The notes beneath the pieces were generated by a model. The model searched no databases, was not told the DNA's origin, and saw only the letters and a list, made by a program, of their open reading frames with translations. The position numbers and the translations under genes are program-made. A stretch of DNA of 64,000 bases. Source: an uncultured Neglectibacter sp. (GTDB lineage Bacteria > Bacillota > Clostridia > Oscillospirales > Acutalibacteraceae). The stretch is from assembly GCA_946554335.1 (NCBI GenBank), contig CAMNSA010000013.1, positions 18,085-82,084 of the forward strand, given 5' to 3'. The stretch's first letter is position 1. The number at the start of each line of letters is the position of its first letter. Shown here piece by piece: positions 34,235 to 41,492 of the stretch.

Positions 34235-35761
34235 TTACGGCAAATTTTTCAAAAGCCGGAACTCGTCCTTCAACGCGGGATACAGCGTGCGGTAAACCTG
34301 ATAGAGCTGCTCGTAGCGGGGCACATTCTCCGCGATAGGCTCCTGGGGCGGATTTGTCTTGATCATGGCGTCGCAGGCCTGCTGTACCGAGGGGTACAGC
34401 CCCGCGCCCACGCCGGCCAGAATGGCCGCGCCCAGCGCCGGACCCTCCTTGGAGATCACGGTCTTCACCGGGCAGTTATAGGTGTCGGACAGCATCTGCC
34501 TCCAAAGCGGAGAGCTTCCGCCGCCTCCGCAGGCCAGCATCTCGGAAAGGGATACGCCCATCTCCTTTAGGATCTCCACGCTGTCCCGCAGGGAGAAGGA
34601 AACGCCCTCCATCACGGCCCGCAGCATATCGTATTTGGTGTGGATCGCGGAAAGGCCGAAGAATACGCCCCGGCAGTCCGGATCCAGATGGGGCGTTCTC
34701 TCCCCCATCAGATAGGGCAGATAGAGCAGCCGGTTACAGCCGATGGGGACTCTTCCCGCCGCTTTGTCTATCAAGTAATAGGGGTCCACGCCCATGCCCT
34801 CGGCCGTGCGCTTTTCTTCCAGGCAGAAATTGTCCCGGAACCACTTCAGGGAAAGCCCCGCCCCCTGGGTGACGCCCATTACATGCCAGGCGCCGGGCAC
34901 GGCGCAGCAAAAGGTGTGCACCCTGCCCTTGGGGTCGATGGAGATCTTGTCCGTGTGGGCGAACACCACGCCGGAGGTGCCGATGGTGGTGAAGGCCTTG
35001 CCGTCCCGGACCACTCCGGTACCCACGGCGGCCGCGGCGTTGTCTCCTGCTCCGCCCACCACCGGGGTACCCTCCTTGAGGCCGGTGAGGGCGGCCGCCT
35101 CCTTCGTCACCGTTCCGGTGATCTCCGGGGATTCATAGACCTTCCCCAATAAGCTTTCGTCGATCTCCAACTTTTCGAGAACCTCCTTGCTCCAGCAGCG
35201 GTTCGGCACATCCAAAAGCTGCATACCGGAGGCGTCGGAGACCTCCGTGGCGAATTCTCCTGTGAGCATGTAGCGGACATAATCCTTTGGCAAAAGAATA
35301 TGCGCGCATTTCTCGTAAAGCTCCGGCTCATGATTTCTCACCCAGAGGATCTTGGAGGCGGTAAAGCCCGTCAATGCGGGGTTGGCCGTGATCTCGATCA
35401 GCCGCCTCTCCCCTACCCGGCGGTTGATCTCCTCACACTCCTCTGCGGTGCGCTGGTCGCACCAGATGATGGAGCGGCGCAGCACCTCCCCCTCTTTGTC
35501 CAGCATCACAAGGCCGTGCATCTGGCCGGAGATCCCCACCCCCTTGATGTCACGGGGCGGGACGCCGCTTTTTTGGATCACGGCGGAAAGGGTACTTACC
35601 GCTGCGTTCCACCAGTCCTTCGGCTCCTGCTCTGCCCAGCCGTTTTTCTCCTGGTACATGGGGTATTCTACGGCAGCGCTTTCCACCACCTCGCCGGTCC
35701 TGTCAAACAGCACGGTTTTGGTGCCGCTGGTCCCCAGATCAATGCCAATGAGATATTCCAT
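34235..35761 (-). CDS. xylB: Xylulokinase (FGGY carbohydrate kinase)
   Basis: The 508-residue cytoplasmic kinase phosphorylates D-xylulose to xylulose 5-phosphate, feeding the pentose phosphate pathway. The start at 35761 (MEYLIGIDLGTSGTK) has AGAGGAG 8 bases upstream. A GTG seven codons earlier would overlap that site. FGGY-family features are the phosphate-1 loop DLGTSGT, the xylulokinase-typical GISGQMHGLVMLD, the GAGDNAAAAVGTG adenosine-pocket region and the C-terminal ACGGGGSSPLWRQ. No xylose isomerase, transporter or regulator is next to it, so the physiological sugar could be xylulose or a related ketose. It is divergent from the GlpA-like operon and probably has a TTGACA promoter at 35803-35831. 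Confidence 0.92.
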   Translation of the reverse strand: MEYLIGIDLGTSGTKTVLFDRTGEVVESAAVEYPMYQEKNGWAEQEPKDWWNAAVSTLSAVIQKSGVPPRDIKGVGISGQMHGLVMLDKEGEVLRRSIIWCDQRTAEECEEINRRVGERRLIEITANPALTGFTASKILWVRNHEPELYEKCAHILLPKDYVRYMLTGEFATEVSDASGMQLLDVPNRCWSKEVLEKLEIDESLLGKVYESPEITGTVTKEAAALTGLKEGTPVVGGAGDNAAAAVGTGVVRDGKAFTTIGTSGVVFAHTDKISIDPKGRVHTFCCAVPGAWHVMGVTQGAGLSLKWFRDNFCLEEKRTAEGMGVDPYYLIDKAAGRVPIGCNRLLYLPYLMGERTPHLDPDCRGVFFGLSAIHTKYDMLRAVMEGVSFSLRDSVEILKEMGVSLSEMLACGGGGSSPLWRQMLSDTYNCPVKTVISKEGPALGAAILAGVGAGLYPSVQQACDAMIKTNPPQEPIAENVPRYEQLYQVYRTLYPALKDEFRLLKNLP

Positions 35762-35802
35762 GATGACGCTCCTCTCTTTCACGGACGGATTCTCTTTCCT
35801 CT

Positions 35803-35831
35803 ATTTTGGTCGATGGAACCCATTCTGTCAA
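35803..35831 (-). promoter_or_regulatory. Probable xylB promoter
   Basis: On the minus strand a perfect TTGACA (35826-35831), 17-bp spacer, CAAAAT (35803-35808). Confidence 0.6.
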
Positions 35832-35852
35832 GAAAAAATCGAGATTTTTTCT
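35831..35852. promoter_or_regulatory. Perfect 22-bp palindrome beside the xylB -35 box
   Basis: AGAAAAAATC, then GA, then GATTTTTTCT. It lies immediately upstream of the xylB -35 box, so it is a candidate operator. A hairpin role is also possible. Confidence 0.5.
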
Positions 35853-35884
35853 CCCTTCTTCTCTTGCGGCTTTGCCCTCTTTGT

Positions 35885-35898
35885 GATACTCTAGTATC
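35885..35898. promoter_or_regulatory. Palindrome upstream of the GlpA-like operon
   Basis: GATACT-CT-AGTATC, 52 bp before the start at 35951, where the operon promoter should lie. It is a candidate operator. The -35/-10 boxes for the operon are not clear. Confidence 0.45.
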
Positions 35899-35950
35899 GT
35901 GTGGAAAAGTCTCCGGAATGCTTCCCGGGGACAAAGAGGGAGGTACACAG

Positions 35951-37384
35951 ATGAAAGAATATGATATCGTGGTGGCGGGCGCCGGTGTGATCGGCTGTGC
36001 CACGGCGAGAGAGCTTTCCCGATATACGGGCAGCGTGGCGGTGCTGGAGAAAAACGCGGATGTCTGCGAAGGCACCAGTAAGGCGAATTCCGCCATTATC
36101 CACGCGGGGTTCGACGCAGAGCCGGGAACCCTGAAGGCAAAAATGAATGTGCGGGGCAATCAGATGATGGACCAGCTTTCCAAAGAGCTGGATATTCCCT
36201 TTTCCCGGTGCGGCGCCTTTGTGGTGTGCCTGAGAGAAGAGGAGCTTCCCAAGCTCAGAGAGCTTTATGAAAGAGGGCTGAAAAACGGAGTGGAGGGCCT
36301 TTCCCTGCTCTCCGGCGAGGAAGCCCGCCGCCTGGAGCCCAATTTGACAAAAGAGGTGTGCGGGGCCCTGTATGCAAAGACCTCCGGCATTGTCTGCCCC
36401 TTTGAGCTGACCCTGGGCCTGGCGGAAAGCGCGGCCATCAACGGGGTGCGGTTCTATTTTGAGACCCCTGTGCTCTCTCTTGAGAGACAGGGCGAAAAAT
36501 GGCTGGTACATACCCCGAAGGAAGATTTCCTGGCGAAAGCCGTGGTAAACTGCGCAGGAGTCCATTCCGATGAGCTGCACAATATGGTCAGCGAAAAGAA
36601 GCTGAAGATTCAGGTGAGAAAAGGCGAATACTGCCTGCTGGACAAGTCGGCGGGCAAGCATGTGGGGCGCACCATTTTCCAGCTCCCCGGAAAGTACGGA
36701 AAGGGCGTGCTGGTCAGCCCCACCATTCACGGAAACCTGCTGTTAGGCCCCACGGCGGAGGATGTGGAGGACCGGGAGAATGTGCGGACTACCGCCTCCG
36801 GCCTTCAAGACGTGCTGGAGAAATCCGCCCTGGGAGTTAAGGATGTCCCCACAAGACAGGTGATCACCTCCTTTACCGGGCTGAGAGCCCACGAGCTGGG
36901 AGATGACTTTGTGCTGGGAGAAGCCGCGCCCGGCTTCTTCGACGCCGCCGGGATCGAATCTCCCGGGCTTTCCAGCGCGGCGGCCATCGGCGAATCGCTG
37001 GCGGCTGAGATCGCACAAAAGCTCGCTCTCGGGAAGAAGGAGCATTTTGACCCCATCCGCCGCGGCGTTCCCAAGCTCAAGGAAATGTCCCTGGCTGAGC
37101 GCAGGAAAATGATCGAAAAGAATCCCGCTTACGGCAATATTATCTGCCGGTGCGAGGAGATCTCCGAGGGGGAGATCCTGGATGCGATCCACGGAGTGCT
37201 GGGAGCGAAGACGCTGGACGGCGTCAAGCGCCGCACCAGAGCGGGCATGGGCCGCTGCCAAAGCGGATTCTGCTCTCCCAGGGTGATGGAGATCCTGTCC
37301 AGAGAGCTCTCCTTGGAGCTTTCCCAGATCAGAAAGAATCAGGACGGATCCCAGATCGTTCTCACCCGTACCAGAGGAGAATAA
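35951..37384 (+). CDS. GlpA/LhgO-like FAD-dependent oxidoreductase with BFD-type [2Fe-2S] domain
   Basis: The protein has 477 residues and starts at an ATG with GGGAGG about 7 bases upstream. Residues 1-370 form a DAO-type flavoprotein: the Rossmann motif VVAGAGVIGCATAREL, NSAIIHAGFD, and a C-terminal FAD-contact segment (ESPGLSSAAAIGESLA). The C-terminal 100 residues are a BFD-like cluster-binding domain with the pattern CRC...RCQSGFC. The family oxidises glycerol 3-phosphate or 2-hydroxyacids. Followed directly by a second flavoprotein and a DUF1667 protein, it forms the trio often annotated as anaerobic glycerol-3-phosphate dehydrogenase in Clostridia and Thermotoga. The substrate is inferred from this association. 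No glycerol kinase or facilitator is in the window. Confidence 0.85.
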   Translation: MKEYDIVVAGAGVIGCATARELSRYTGSVAVLEKNADVCEGTSKANSAIIHAGFDAEPGTLKAKMNVRGNQMMDQLSKELDIPFSRCGAFVVCLREEELPKLRELYERGLKNGVEGLSLLSGEEARRLEPNLTKEVCGALYAKTSGIVCPFELTLGLAESAAINGVRFYFETPVLSLERQGEKWLVHTPKEDFLAKAVVNCAGVHSDELHNMVSEKKLKIQVRKGEYCLLDKSAGKHVGRTIFQLPGKYGKGVLVSPTIHGNLLLGPTAEDVEDRENVRTTASGLQDVLEKSALGVKDVPTRQVITSFTGLRAHELGDDFVLGEAAPGFFDAAGIESPGLSSAAAIGESLAAEIAQKLALGKKEHFDPIRRGVPKLKEMSLAERRKMIEKNPAYGNIICRCEEISEGEILDAIHGVLGAKTLDGVKRRTRAGMGRCQSGFCSPRVMEILSRELSLELSQIRKNQDGSQIVLTRTRGE

Positions 37385-37414
37385 AAAATAATCCGGTGAA
37401 AGGAAGCCATAGGC

Positions 37415-38671
37415 ATGAAATATGATGTGATCGTGATCGGAGGAGGTCCTGCCGGACTGGCCGCCGCTTTGGCGGCCAAAGAAAACGGCGCGCAGGAGAT
37501 CCTGATCCTGGAAAGAGAAAAAGAGCTGGGCGGTATTCTGAACCAGTGCATCCATAACGGCTTTGGCCTGCACACCTTTAAGGAAGAGCTGACCGGCCCG
37601 GAATACGCGGCCCGGTTCATCGATCGGGTCAAGGAAGAGAACATCCCCTATCTGCTGAGCACCACCGTCATCGACCTCGCCAGACAGGAAAACGGCGTGA
37701 CGGTGACGGCTGTGAGCAGAGAAAACGGCCTGATGACCCTGGAGGGGAGCGCGGCCGTGCTGGCCATGGGCTGCCGGGAGCGGCCCCGGGGCGCTTTAAA
37801 CATCCCCGGCACCCGTCCCGCCGGGATCTTTTCCGCGGGCACAGCCCAGCGTCTTGTGAACCTGGAGGGGTATCTTCCCGGCCGTGAGGTGGTGATCCTG
37901 GGCAGCGGAGACATCGGGCTCATCATGGCCCGGCGCATGACGCTGGAGGGCGCGAAGGTAAAATGCGTGGCAGAGATCATGCCCTACTCCGGCGGCCTGA
38001 AGCGCAATATCGTCCAGTGCCTGAACGACTACGGGATCCCCCTGAAGCTGTCCCATACGGTGGTGGATATCCGCGGAAAGGAGCGGGTAGAGGGCGTCAC
38101 CATCGCCCAGGTGGACGAGCACAACAAGCCCATTCCCGGCACAGAGGAGGACTACAGCTGCGATACACTGCTGCTCTCCGTGGGCCTGATCCCCGAAAAT
38201 GAGCTTTCCCGCGGGATCGGCGTGGAGCTCTCCCCCGTCACCAACGGCCCAAAGGTCAACGAAAGCCTGGGCACCAATATCCCCGGCGTGTTTGCCTGCG
38301 GCAATGTGCTCCATGTACACGACCTGGTGGACTATGTGTCCGAAGAGGCCGCAGAGGCGGGGAAAAACGCCGCCAGGTATGCCGCGGGCTCCGGCACGCA
38401 GGAAGGAGTGGAGATCCCTGTGGAAACCGGAGGCGCCGTGCGCTACACCGTTCCCTCCCGGATCTGCCCTGATCGCATGGAGGAGGAGCTTGTGGTCCGG
38501 TTCCGGGTGGGAAAGAATATGCGCAACGCCTGGGTTTGCGTCTATGCCGGCGAGAAGGAGCTTCTGCGCCGCAAGCGTCCGGTCATGGCGCCCGGAGAAA
38601 TGGAACAGGTAAAGCTGAAAAAAGAGGACCTGAAGGATGCCTTGAGTCTGCGGGTCTGCACGGAAGAATAA
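37415..38671 (+). CDS. Pyridine nucleotide-disulfide-type FAD/NAD(P) oxidoreductase of the GlpA-like trio
   Basis: The protein has 418 residues. Two dinucleotide-binding folds are visible: FAD at the N-terminus (VIVIGGGPAGLAAALAA) and NAD(P) near residue 150 (VVILGSGDIGLIMARRM). A C-terminal FAD motif follows (GTNIPGVFACGNVLHVHDLV). The last 90 residues form a small extra domain. A redox CxxC is not evident. It probably passes electrons between NAD(P)H and the partner flavoprotein. It starts 30 bp after the GlpA-like gene, has a GAAAGGA-type ribosome-binding site, and belongs to the same operon. Confidence 0.88.
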   Translation: MKYDVIVIGGGPAGLAAALAAKENGAQEILILEREKELGGILNQCIHNGFGLHTFKEELTGPEYAARFIDRVKEENIPYLLSTTVIDLARQENGVTVTAVSRENGLMTLEGSAAVLAMGCRERPRGALNIPGTRPAGIFSAGTAQRLVNLEGYLPGREVVILGSGDIGLIMARRMTLEGAKVKCVAEIMPYSGGLKRNIVQCLNDYGIPLKLSHTVVDIRGKERVEGVTIAQVDEHNKPIPGTEEDYSCDTLLLSVGLIPENELSRGIGVELSPVTNGPKVNESLGTNIPGVFACGNVLHVHDLVDYVSEEAAEAGKNAARYAAGSGTQEGVEIPVETGGAVRYTVPSRICPDRMEEELVVRFRVGKNMRNAWVCVYAGEKELLRRKRPVMAPGEMEQVKLKKEDLKDALSLRVCTEE

Positions 38672-38695
38672 ACCGTTTGAGAAAGGATCTTACCT

Positions 38696-39067
38696 ATGCC
38701 GATCATTGAATTGACTTGTATCAGCTGCCCTTTGGGCTGCCCCTTAAAGGTAGAGACAGACGAGACGGGCAATGTAAAGGGCGTTACGGGAAATACCTGT
38801 AAGCGGGGAGAGGAATACGGAAAGAAGGAGGTCAGCGCTCCGGTGCGCACGGTCACCTCCACCGTGCGGCTCACAGGCGGCGCGGCTCCGGTAGTTTCCG
38901 TGCGGACGAAAACAGATATTCCCAAGGAGAAGATCTTCGCCTGCATGGCGGAGATCCGGAAGGCGAGCGCCGCAGCGCCGGTCCATATCGGCGATGTGAT
39001 CTTAGACAATATTGCAGACACCGGCGTGGCGCTGGTGGCTACGGCAAATGTGGAAAAGAGGGCGTAA
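38696..39067 (+). CDS. DUF1667 cysteine-rich redox partner protein
   Basis: The 123-residue protein opens with a cysteine cluster CISCPLGCPL and a further cysteine in GNTCKRGEEY, the arrangement of the DUF1667 family. That family is routinely encoded beside GlpA-like flavoproteins and is thought to bind an iron-sulfur centre. The remainder is a small alpha/beta domain (PVRTVTSTVRL, then KEKIFACM). An AAAGGA ribosome-binding site lies upstream. It is the last gene of the three-gene operon, and its TAA stop forms the loop of the terminator hairpin. Confidence 0.85.
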   Translation: MPIIELTCISCPLGCPLKVETDETGNVKGVTGNTCKRGEEYGKKEVSAPVRTVTSTVRLTGGAAPVVSVRTKTDIPKEKIFACMAEIRKASAAAPVHIGDVILDNIADTGVALVATANVEKRA

Positions 39068-39080
39068 CGCCCTCTTTTTT
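39056..39080 (+). terminator. Terminator overlapping the DUF1667 stop codon
   Basis: Arms AAGAGGGCG (39056-39064) and CGCCCTCTT (39068-39076) have the TAA stop codon (39065-39067) as the loop, followed by TTTT. Confidence 0.85.
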
Positions 39081-39098
39081 CTCAAAAAGGAGGCTATC

Positions 39099-39824
39099 AT
39101 GAAGGATTTTCTCAAGGGGAAAAGCACCGTGCTTTTCGATCTGGACGGCACGCTGCTTCCTATGAATCTGGAGGAATTCACAAACACTTATTTTGCTTTG
39201 ATCGGCAAAAGGGGGGAAGCTCTGGGCTATGACCCGAAAGAACTTGTGAACGCTGTCTGGCAGGGAACAAAGGCAATGATGAAAAACGACGGCTCCATGA
39301 CAAACCACGACCGTTTCTGGCAGATGTTTTCCCATCAGCTGGGGGAAAAAGCCCTCGCGCTGGAGCCCTGCTTCGACGAGTTTTACGAGAACGAATTTCA
39401 CAAGGCCAAGGCGGTAACAAGGGAAAATCCCCTGGCAAAGCGGGCGGTGGAGGCCTTACGGCAAAAGGGGATCACCCTGGTCCTGGCCACCAACCCCCTG
39501 TTCCCCCTGACCGGGATCGCCTCCCGGCTTTCCTGGCTGGGACTGAAAAAGGAGGATTTTTCCTATATCACCACCTACGAGGCCTCCTCCTACTGCAAGC
39601 CGGATCCCCGGTATTTTGAGGAGATCCTGAAAGCCGTCAAAAAGCAGCCCGAGGAGTGTTTGATGATCGGCAACGACGCCGAGGAGGATCTGGCCGCCCA
39701 AAAGGCGGGGATCGAGGTCTATCTTGTCACCGACTGCCTGATCAATTCCCGGGAAAAGGATCTCTCCCAGGTGCCTAAGGGAAGCTTTTCTGAGCTTTTA
39801 AAGGTTCTGGAAAGCAAAATCTGA
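39099..39824 (+). CDS. HAD-superfamily hydrolase (phosphatase)
   Basis: The protein has 241 residues and starts at the ATG after AAGGAGG. An upstream in-frame extension overlaps the DUF1667 terminator and is rejected. HAD motif I is FDLDGTLLP (nucleophile about Asp14, acid about Asp16), motif II is ATNPLFP, motif III has the CKPDPRYF lysine, and motif IV is MIGNDAEED. An alpha-helical cap sits between motifs I and II (residues about 22-110). The substrate is unknown; such enzymes dephosphorylate small sugar- or nucleotide-phosphates. It stands between two transcription units. Confidence 0.88.
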   Translation: MKDFLKGKSTVLFDLDGTLLPMNLEEFTNTYFALIGKRGEALGYDPKELVNAVWQGTKAMMKNDGSMTNHDRFWQMFSHQLGEKALALEPCFDEFYENEFHKAKAVTRENPLAKRAVEALRQKGITLVLATNPLFPLTGIASRLSWLGLKKEDFSYITTYEASSYCKPDPRYFEEILKAVKKQPEECLMIGNDAEEDLAAQKAGIEVYLVTDCLINSREKDLSQVPKGSFSELLKVLESKI

Positions 39825-39914
39825 AAAAATTTCAAAAATGTGCTTTTTGCAACAATAAATTCCCTCTGTTTTGGGATAGACTAAAGAAAAAGAACAGCGA
39901 AAGGAAGGAATCAA

Positions 39915-40226
39915 ATGGCGGTATTGACTATCACAAAAGACAATTTCCAGAAAGAGGTGCTGGAATCTGCCCAGCCGGTGCTTCTGGATTTCTGGGCCAG
40001 CTGGTGCGGCCCCTGCAAAATGTTTTCCCCCATCGTGGATGAGTTCGCCGAGGAGCGGGAAGGCGAGGTAAAGGTGGGCAAGGTGAACATCGACGAAGAG
40101 CCGGAGCTTGCCAACCAGTTCGGGATCATGAGCATCCCCACCGCCCTCGTGTTCAAAAACGGCCAGGCTGTGGAGAGCGCTGTAGGCGTTCAGCCCAAGG
40201 AACGGCTTTGGGACATGACGAAATAA
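39915..40226 (+). CDS. trxA: Thioredoxin
   Basis: The 103-residue single-domain thioredoxin has the active site WCGPC (Cys31, Cys34), the cis-proline at about 75 in SIPTALVF and the expected DFWAxWCGPCK context. It is a cytoplasmic dithiol donor for reductases and peroxidases. The start ATG has AAGGAAGG upstream. It lies just before thioredoxin reductase, and the pair forms a complete NADPH-dependent disulfide-reducing system. Confidence 0.97.
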   Translation: MAVLTITKDNFQKEVLESAQPVLLDFWASWCGPCKMFSPIVDEFAEEREGEVKVGKVNIDEEPELANQFGIMSIPTALVFKNGQAVESAVGVQPKERLWDMTK

Positions 40227-40248
40227 GCGGATCAGCAGATTTGCCGGG

Positions 40249-40282
40249 AGAGAGCCTGTCATTAGCGAACGGCGGGCTCTCT
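40249..40282 (+). terminator. Hairpin between trxA and trxB (partial terminator or attenuator)
   Basis: Arms AGAGAGCCTG and CGGGCTCTCT pair over 10 bp with one G-U. The T-tract is poor, so readthrough into trxB is likely. Confidence 0.5.
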
Positions 40283-40338
40283 TTCACAGTATTTTGAGGG
40301 GATCGCCCTCAAACAGATCCGGAAAAGAGGTCAGAACT

Positions 40339-41259
40339 ATGGAGCCATTGTATGATATGATCGTCATCGGCGGCGGCCCGGGAGGATATTCCGCCGCCCT
40401 TTACGCCGCCCGGGCAGGCCTTCAGGTGCTTTTGCTGGAACAGCTTTCTCCCGGCGGCCAGATGGGCCTGACAGATACCATTGACAACTACCCCGGCTTT
40501 CCCCAGGGGGTCAGCGGCTTTGAGCTGGCTCAGAAAATGAAGGAGGGCGCCGAGCGGTTTCACGCGGTCACCAAGCTTACGAAAGTGGTGAGAGTACGGC
40601 TATCCCAGGAAGAGAAAGAGGTGGTCACCGCCCAGGGCGTCTACCGCGGGAAAACCGTGGTGCTGGCCTGCGGAGCCCGCCCCAGAACGCTGGAGCTGCC
40701 AAAGGAGGACCGGCTCACCGGCCGGGGCGTCTCCTACTGCGCAACCTGCGACGGTATGTTCTACCGGAGAAAGACGGTGGCCGTTGTAGGAGGCGGCAAC
40801 ACTGCGGCAGCGGACGCGCTGTATCTGAAAAACCTTTGCGAAAAGGTCTATCTCATTCACCGCAGGGATTCTCTCCGGGCAAGCCGGGTCTATTGGGAAC
40901 CCCTCCGTAAAGCGGAGAACCTGGAGATGATCTGGGACAGCCAGGTCACTGCACTTTTCGGCGAGGAAAAGCTTTCGGGGATCGCCATTAAAAATAAGAA
41001 AACGGGAAAGGAAGCGTCACTTTCCTGCGATGGGCTCTTTGTCGCCATAGGCACGCTTCCCAATACAGAGCTTGTCAGGGAACAGCTGAAGCTGGATGAG
41101 GCGGGATATATTCCGGCCGACGAGACCACCAGAACGGAGATCCCCGGGGTGTTCGCCGTGGGGGATCTGCGCAGAAAGCCCCTGCGGCAGGTGGTCACCG
41201 CCGCCTCCGACGGCGCCGTGGCAGCCCATTTCGCGGAAGAGTATCTTGCCACTCGATAA
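40339..41259 (+). CDS. trxB: Thioredoxin-disulfide reductase
   Basis: The 306-residue flavoenzyme carries electrons from NADPH to thioredoxin. It has an FAD fold (VIGGGPGGYSAALYAARAG), the redox centre CATC at Cys134/Cys137 followed by D, an NADPH fold (VAVVGGGNTAAADA), a basic phosphate-binding patch (HRRDSLRAS) and the final FAD motif (GVFAVGDLR). Length and order are standard for the low-molecular-weight bacterial type. The start at 40339 follows AGAGG. An in-frame ATG 15 codons upstream has no better site. It lies downstream of trxA. Confidence 0.96.
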   Translation: MEPLYDMIVIGGGPGGYSAALYAARAGLQVLLLEQLSPGGQMGLTDTIDNYPGFPQGVSGFELAQKMKEGAERFHAVTKLTKVVRVRLSQEEKEVVTAQGVYRGKTVVLACGARPRTLELPKEDRLTGRGVSYCATCDGMFYRRKTVAVVGGGNTAAADALYLKNLCEKVYLIHRRDSLRASRVYWEPLRKAENLEMIWDSQVTALFGEEKLSGIAIKNKKTGKEASLSCDGLFVAIGTLPNTELVREQLKLDEAGYIPADETTRTEIPGVFAVGDLRRKPLRQVVTAASDGAVAAHFAEEYLATR

Positions 41260-41289
41260 GGAGAACCCCGTTCTCTTCAAAAGAGGATC

Positions 41290-41333
41290 GGCCTGCCGGA
41301 AAAGCCCCATTCCCGGCAGGCCTTCTGTCTTTT
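41290..41333 (+). terminator. Terminator after trxB
   Basis: A 10-bp perfect stem GGCCTGCCGG/CCGGCAGGCC (41290-41299, 41313-41322) is followed by a T-rich tail. Confidence 0.75.
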
Positions 41334-41386
41334 CGTGGCTGATTTTTTTCCAAAGTGTAAACAATGGATGAACCTCTCCAAAACGC

Positions 41387-41414
41387 TTGACGGCTAGGAA
41401 GGGCGTGCTATAAT
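41387..41414 (+). promoter_or_regulatory. Promoter of the ABC exporter operon
   Basis: TTGACG (41387-41392), 16-bp spacer, perfect TATAAT (41409-41414). Confidence 0.8.
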
Positions 41415-41492
41415 GGCGAGGGGGTCACGGCTTGAATCCTGTGGCCCCTTCCCAAAATCAAAAGAAAACTTGCCAGAAAGGGGAATGTAAAA

